Shown: positions 14,295-17,464 of the stretch, piece by piece
Position numbering within the stretch: the stretch's first letter is position 1
Layout of the letters: each line of letters begins with the position of its first letter
From: an uncultured Gammaproteobacteria bacterium
Lineage (GTDB): Bacteria; Pseudomonadota; Gammaproteobacteria; UBA9214
DNA: 17,464 nucleotides
Reading direction: 5' to 3'
Assembly: GCA_905480065.1 (NCBI GenBank)
Contig: CAJQOV010000063.1
Location: forward strand, 1 to 17,464
Program-made: the position numbers and the translations under genes
The notes under the pieces: generated by a model
The model's database searches: none
Seen by the model: the letters and a program-made list of their open reading frames with translations, nothing else
What the model was told of the DNA's origin: nothing

Positions 14295-15031
14295 CGACTC
14301 CACAGCAGAAACGCCCGGACGCATTGCCGCTGGAAGAAAAAACGGTCGCCGACTACCTGCGCGAAAATCCGGACTTTTTCCGAAACAACGCCAGCCTGCT
14401 CGCCACCCTGGAAATTCCCCACAGCTGCGGCCCGGCCGTATCGCTGGTTGAACACCAGGTGAAGGTACTGCGCGACCAGAATACCCAGCTGAAACGCAAA
14501 CTGATGGACCTGGTGCAGGTGGCCCGCGACAACAACCGCCTGAACGAACGCATGCACCAGCTGACCCTGGAGCTGATCAGTTCCAGCACGCTGGAGCAAT
14601 TGCTCGATACCCTGCGCGACAACCTGCTCGGCGAGTTCCGGGCGGACAGCGTGACCCTGCGCATAATCGGTGTGCCGGATGCGATCCGGCGCGAGTGCGG
14701 GATCGATGATTTCAGCCCGGACGCGCCGCAGCTGGAGCATTTCGAGTCCTTCCTGCGTTCATCACGACCGCAATGCGGGCGCTTCAAGAAAGAACAGCTG
14801 CACTACCTGTTTGGTGACCAGGCCGAGGCCATCGAGTCCGCCGCCCTGGTACCACTGGGTCAACATTGCGCCTTCGGCATGCTGGCCATCGGCAGCCAGG
14901 AGGCCAGCCATTTCCATCCAGGCATGGGCACCCTGTTCCTGACCCATCTCGGCGAACTGCTGGGCATGCTGCTGGCATTGCATACCAAGAAAATCGGCAT
15001 GCTCACCCCGGCGCAGCCGCCGGCCGACTGA
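14291..15031 (+). CDS. DUF484 family protein (GAF-like)
   Basis: A 246-residue cytosolic protein of the DUF484 family (YigA in E. coli). The N-terminal segment VADYLRENPDFFRNNASLLATLEIPH is highly typical. A heptad-rich helical part follows at about 52-95 (VEHQVKVLRDQNTQLKRKL), probably a coiled coil, and then a GAF-like domain in the C-terminal half. The start overlaps the dapF stop by ATGA, and xerC begins 27 bp after its stop. The function is not established; its constant place between dapF and xerC suggests a link to cell-wall or chromosome-segregation functions, but that rests on position only. Confidence 0.9.
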   Translation: MTTPQQKRPDALPLEEKTVADYLRENPDFFRNNASLLATLEIPHSCGPAVSLVEHQVKVLRDQNTQLKRKLMDLVQVARDNNRLNERMHQLTLELISSSTLEQLLDTLRDNLLGEFRADSVTLRIIGVPDAIRRECGIDDFSPDAPQLEHFESFLRSSRPQCGRFKKEQLHYLFGDQAEAIESAALVPLGQHCAFGMLAIGSQEASHFHPGMGTLFLTHLGELLGMLLALHTKKIGMLTPAQPPAD

Positions 15032-15058
15032 AACTGCCGGCTGCTGACGGCGATCCGC

Positions 15059-15961
15059 TTGGAAGACACCCTCACAGCCTGGATCGAGCGTTTCCTGCAC
15101 CACCTGCGCACCGAGCGCCGCCTGTCCGAACAGACCTGCCACCACTATCATCGTGACCTGCTGGAGCTGGCTGCATGGTGCCGCGACAACGGCGTCAGCA
15201 ACTGGGAGCAGCTCGATACCCACCGGGTACGACAGTATGCGGCGCGCGCGCACCGGCGCGGCTTGTGCGGTCGCAGCGTGCAGCGCCGACTGTCCGCGCT
15301 GCGCACCTTTTTCAACTACCTGCTGCGCGAACGTGCCGTGACCGTGAATCCCGGTCTGGATGTCCGCGCCCCACGCAGCGGACGGCATCTGCCGGACACC
15401 CTCAGTGTCGATGATGTCAGCCGACTGCTCGGGGTCACGGACCGCGAGCCGCTGACCCTGCGCGATAGCGCCATGCTCGAATTATTCTACTCGTCGGGGC
15501 TGCGACTGGCCGAGCTGGTATCGCTGAATCTGGATGACCTCGATTTCAATGAGCGCGTGGTCCGGGTCACCGGTAAGGGCGCCAAGACGCGTGTCGTGCC
15601 GGTGGGCGCCAAGGCCATCGAGGCACTGCGCGACTGGCTGCCCGTGCGCACGGCGAGACCCGGTGAGGCCGCCATGTTTACCGGCCGCGGTGGCCGGCGA
15701 CTCGGAGCCCGCGCCGTGCAACAGCGCGTGCACCTGCGCGCACGGTTACGGGGAATACCGGGCAAAATGCACCCGCACACGCTGCGGCATTCCTTTGCCA
15801 GCCACCTGCTGGAGTCCAGCGGCGACCTGCGGGCGGTGCAGGAACTGCTGGGGCACGCGGATATCAGCACCACCCAGATTTATACCCACCTCGACTTCCA
15901 GCACCTGGCACAGGTGTATGACAAGGCGCATCCGCGCGCGCGCAAAAAGACCGGACCGTGA
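15059..15961 (+). CDS. xerC: Site-specific tyrosine recombinase XerC
   Basis: A 300-residue tyrosine recombinase that, with XerD, resolves chromosome dimers at dif. The N-terminal SAM-like core-binding domain spans about 1-90 (FLHHLRTERRLSEQT) and the catalytic domain about 108-290. All six catalytic residues are present: R149 (SSGLRLAEL), K173 (GKGAKTR), H240 and R243 (HTLRHSFA), H266 (LLGHADIST) and nucleophile Y275 (TQIYTHLD). The start appears to be TTG 15059 (LEDTLTAWIERF), as no ATG or GTG occurs between the upstream stop and the core-binding domain, and the Shine-Dalgarno is weak. The dapF-DUF484-xerC context separates XerC from XerD or an integron integrase. No dif site was recognised in the window. 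Confidence 0.93.
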   Translation: MEDTLTAWIERFLHHLRTERRLSEQTCHHYHRDLLELAAWCRDNGVSNWEQLDTHRVRQYAARAHRRGLCGRSVQRRLSALRTFFNYLLRERAVTVNPGLDVRAPRSGRHLPDTLSVDDVSRLLGVTDREPLTLRDSAMLELFYSSGLRLAELVSLNLDDLDFNERVVRVTGKGAKTRVVPVGAKAIEALRDWLPVRTARPGEAAMFTGRGGRRLGARAVQQRVHLRARLRGIPGKMHPHTLRHSFASHLLESSGDLRAVQELLGHADISTTQIYTHLDFQHLAQVYDKAHPRARKKTGP

Positions 15962-16205
15962 GGCAGGAAACGGAAAAAACACCTGGATAGATAACTATTA
16001 AAATATAGTGTGTACATTAAATAATTGAACTTTTCTATTTATTACAATAATCTGCAAATATTCTCCCGGGCGCTCCTGGCCGATTTTCGGACCCCTGTCA
16101 TCAAGTGATACGCGCACGGCGCCGGCCGCGGGGTGGCAGCGTCGACCCGATTCAGGGCCGGGACAGCTATAAATCCATAGGCAAGTAAAGCTGGAGTACG
16201 CACCA

Positions 16206-16277
16206 ATGAATAGCACATGGCGCCATCAGCACCCGCGCCGCTCGAGCCGGACCGCCCACCCGCAAGACGCGCGCTGA
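16206..16277 (+). CDS. Possible 23-residue Arg/His-rich small ORF upstream of hslV
   Basis: ATG 16206 to TGA 16275-16277 encodes 23 residues beginning MNSTWRHQHPRRSSR. GGAG at 16193-16196 lies 9 nt upstream, a better Shine-Dalgarno than most genes in this window have, and TATAAA (16168-16173) lies 33 bp ahead. The peptide resembles no family I know and has no signal peptide or membrane segment. It could be a leader peptide for hslVU or chance; such short ORFs are common in GC-rich DNA. Only the RBS spacing and promoter-like sequence support it. Confidence 0.22.
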   Translation: MNSTWRHQHPRRSSRTAHPQDAR

Positions 16278-16305
16278 ACTGACGGATAACCGCGTGGCCT
16301 GCCCA

Positions 16306-16335
16306 TTGTTACGGCACCGATTGCCACAATACTAT
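16306..16335 (+). promoter_or_regulatory. Candidate hslV promoter
   Basis: TTGTTA (16306-16311) and TACTAT (16330-16335) are 18 bp apart, each matching four of six sigma-70 consensus bases. A second -10-like TACAAT lies at 16340-16345. CCCATTGT at 16302-16309 resembles a sigma-32 -10, but no CTTGAA-like -35 occurs at the right distance, so heat-shock control is not shown. Confidence 0.3.
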
Positions 16336-16372
16336 GGTGTACAATCGAATGCCTTTTTTGCAGGAGCTTCCA

Positions 16373-16915
16373 GTGAAACAGTTTCACGGCACGACCATCC
16401 TGTCCGTGCGCCGTGGTGACAGTGTTGTCATCGGCGGCGACGGCCAGGTCACCATGGGTGACACGGTGATGAAGGGCAACGCCCGCAAGGTGCGCCGCCT
16501 GTACAACGATCGTGTGATTGCCGGCTTCGCGGGGGGCACCGCGGATGCCTTCACCCTGTTCGAACTATTCGAAAGCAAACTGGAAAAGCACAGCGGCCAA
16601 CTGACCCGCGCCGCCGTCGAACTGGCGAAGGACTGGCGTACCAACAAGATGCTGCGCAACCTGGAAGCCCTGCTGGCAGTAGCCGACCACGAGACCTCGC
16701 TCATCATCAGCGGTAACGGCGATGTCATCGAACCGGAGCAATCGCTGATGGCGATCGGGTCCGGCGGCCCCTATGCACAGGCCGCGGCGCGTGCGCTGCT
16801 GGACAATACCGAGCTGGATGCGCGCTCGATTACCCAGGCCAGTCTGAATATTGCGGCCGACATCTGTATCTATACCAACCGTAACCTGACGCTCGAAATG
16901 CTGACCATCGGCTAA
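16373..16915 (+). CDS. hslV: ATP-dependent protease proteolytic subunit HslV
   Basis: A 180-residue subunit of the double-hexamer HslVU protease. GTG 16373 is chosen because AGGAG (16362-16366) lies 6 nt upstream, the best Shine-Dalgarno in the window; ATG 16334 would add 13 residues. The protein begins MKQFHGTTILSVRRGD: removal of the short propeptide after G6 would expose catalytic T7 of the Ntn-hydrolase fold, as in other HslVs with this FHGTT leader. SVVIGGDGQVTMG, AGFAGGTADAF and MAIGSGGPYAQAAARAL are family signatures. Its partner hslU follows after 71 bp. The substrates are misfolded or regulatory proteins delivered by HslU in the cytosol. Confidence 0.97.
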   Translation: MKQFHGTTILSVRRGDSVVIGGDGQVTMGDTVMKGNARKVRRLYNDRVIAGFAGGTADAFTLFELFESKLEKHSGQLTRAAVELAKDWRTNKMLRNLEALLAVADHETSLIISGNGDVIEPEQSLMAIGSGGPYAQAAARALLDNTELDARSITQASLNIAADICIYTNRNLTLEMLTIG

Positions 16916-16961
16916 CATCGTCGATTGGTGGCTATCGTTGCTTGAATGTACTTAAATTAGT

Positions 16962-16979
16962 CGAACTGCACCGAACTGC
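16962..16979 (+). repeat. 8-bp direct repeat before hslU
   Basis: CGAACTGC occurs at 16962-16969 and 16972-16979, offset by 10 bp (one helical turn), ending 7 bp before the hslU start. The hslV-hslU gap has no good Shine-Dalgarno. The pair may be chance or a binding site. Confidence 0.4.
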
Positions 16980-16986
16980 GGCAACC

Positions 16987-17464
16987 ATGACCTATATGAC
17001 CCCCAGAGAAATTGTCCAGGAACTGGACAAGCACATCATCGGCCAGGATGCCGCCAAGCGCGCGGTGGCCATTGCCTTGCGCAACCGCTGGCGGCGCATG
17101 CAGGTCGATGTGGCCCTGCGCCCGGAAATCACCCCGAAGAACATCCTGATGATCGGACCAACCGGCGTAGGCAAGACCGAAATCGCACGGCCCCTGGCAC
17201 GGCTCGCCAATGCCCCCTTTATCAAGGTGGAGGCCACCAAGTTCACCGAGGTAGGCTACGTGGGCCGGGATGTGGAATCCATCATCCGCGACCTGGTCGA
17301 TGCCGCCATCAAGCTGGCCCGGGAAACCGCCATGAACAAGGTACGGCACCGCGCCGAGGACCTCGCGGAAGATCGCATCCTGGATATCCTGCTGCCAGCG
17401 CCCCGTGAGCCCGCCATCGAGGACGGCACGGAATCGGATACCCGTCAGAAATTTCGCAAGCGCC
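16987..17464 (+). CDS. hslU: HslU ATPase subunit, N-terminal part (runs off window)
   Basis: The first 159 residues of the AAA+ unfoldase that feeds HslV; the rest lies beyond the window. The N terminus MTYMTPREIVQELDKHIIGQ parallels E. coli MSEMTPREIV, so ATG 16987 is preferred, with ATG 16996 (MTPREIV) as an alternative. Walker A is GPTGVGKT at 57-64 and the pore loop GYVG at 90-93. The start of the intermediate (I) domain follows at about 105 onward. P69 in EIARPLA stands where the family almost always has Arg (EIARRLA), in the helix just after the P-loop; this could be a real change or a base error (CCC for CGC). It probably shares the hslV transcript despite the 71-bp gap. Confidence 0.95.
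   Translation, partial: MTYMTPREIVQELDKHIIGQDAAKRAVAIALRNRWRRMQVDVALRPEITPKNILMIGPTGVGKTEIARPLARLANAPFIKVEATKFTEVGYVGRDVESIIRDLVDAAIKLARETAMNKVRHRAEDLAEDRILDILLPAPREPAIEDGTESDTRQKFRKR

Larger units (their letters stand above)
15962..16372. other. Intergenic region with AT-rich island upstream of hslV
   Basis: This 411-bp stretch is the largest gene-poor one in the window. Positions 15991-16060 contain only about 12 G/C in 70 bases (17%), against a surrounding GC above 60%. The island includes the small inverted repeat ACTAT/ATAGT (15994-15998 and 16005-16009) and several TATAAT-like hexamers, such as TATAGT at 16004-16009 and TACAAT at 16043-16048. From about 16061 the sequence is GC-rich again, with no RNA gene I can recognise. 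A possible 23-codon ORF lies at 16206-16277 and a candidate promoter near 16306-16335. I see no clear terminator after xerC. Confidence 0.6.

Noticed and set aside
16274..16309. Sigma-32 heat-shock promoter for hslV
   Set aside because: CCCATTGT resembles the -10, but the nearest TGAAC-like stretch is 21 bp away, too far for the usual 13-17 bp spacer.

Overview
The window looks like a chromosomal segment of a high-GC gammaproteobacterium. The evidence is gene order. It has the argH / algZ-algR / hemC-hemD block known from Pseudomonas and relatives, the lptM-lysA-dapF-DUF484-xerC block followed by hslV-hslU, and prlC next to xthA. I cannot fix the genus. Gene density is high, most Shine-Dalgarno sites are weak, and several genes are joined by ATGA or 8-nt overlaps. 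I see no tRNA, rRNA, CRISPR array, transposase or prophage gene.

Layout. (1) At 1-1535 are the 3' end of prlC and xthA, with a foreign-looking 506-bp module between them: a low-GC GxxExxY gene bounded by a perfect 24-bp inverted repeat. (2) At 1525-3484 are a minus-strand NAD(P)-binding SDR-type protein and a divergent 2Fe-2S/FAD/NAD(P)H reductase. (3) At 3525-6193, on the minus strand, hemC and hemD (tetrapyrrole synthesis) overlap and are followed by a patatin-like phospholipase predicted to be a Tat-type lipoprotein. (4) At 6223-6750 a plus-strand periplasmic thioredoxin-fold protein sits between hemC and algR. (5) At 6783-8638 is the minus-strand AlgZ/AlgR-type two-component pair. (6) At 8729-11006 are argH and a PAS protein with a degenerate GGDEF domain, convergent with a minus-strand carboxylesterase at 11003-11674. 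(7) From 11773 to 15961 are lptM, lysA, dapF, a DUF484 protein and xerC. (8) A 411-bp gap holding a very AT-rich island and a possible 23-codon ORF precedes hslV and the start of hslU, which runs off the window.

How the genes fit together. Most are housekeeping: haem precursors (HemC, HemD), arginine (ArgH), lysine and meso-diaminopimelate (LysA, DapF), chromosome dimer resolution (XerC), DNA repair (XthA), proteolysis (PrlC, HslVU) and LPS-transport assembly (LptM).

The least explained content is repeat-bounded. The GxxExxY module at 253-758 has iterated CGCAAAGN units in inverted orientation. A second inverted pair built from CACAGAG units lies in the lysA-dapF gap with no gene between its arms. 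I read these as two instances of one class of repeat-bounded element, one occupied and one empty. That is inference and needs a genome-wide repeat survey.
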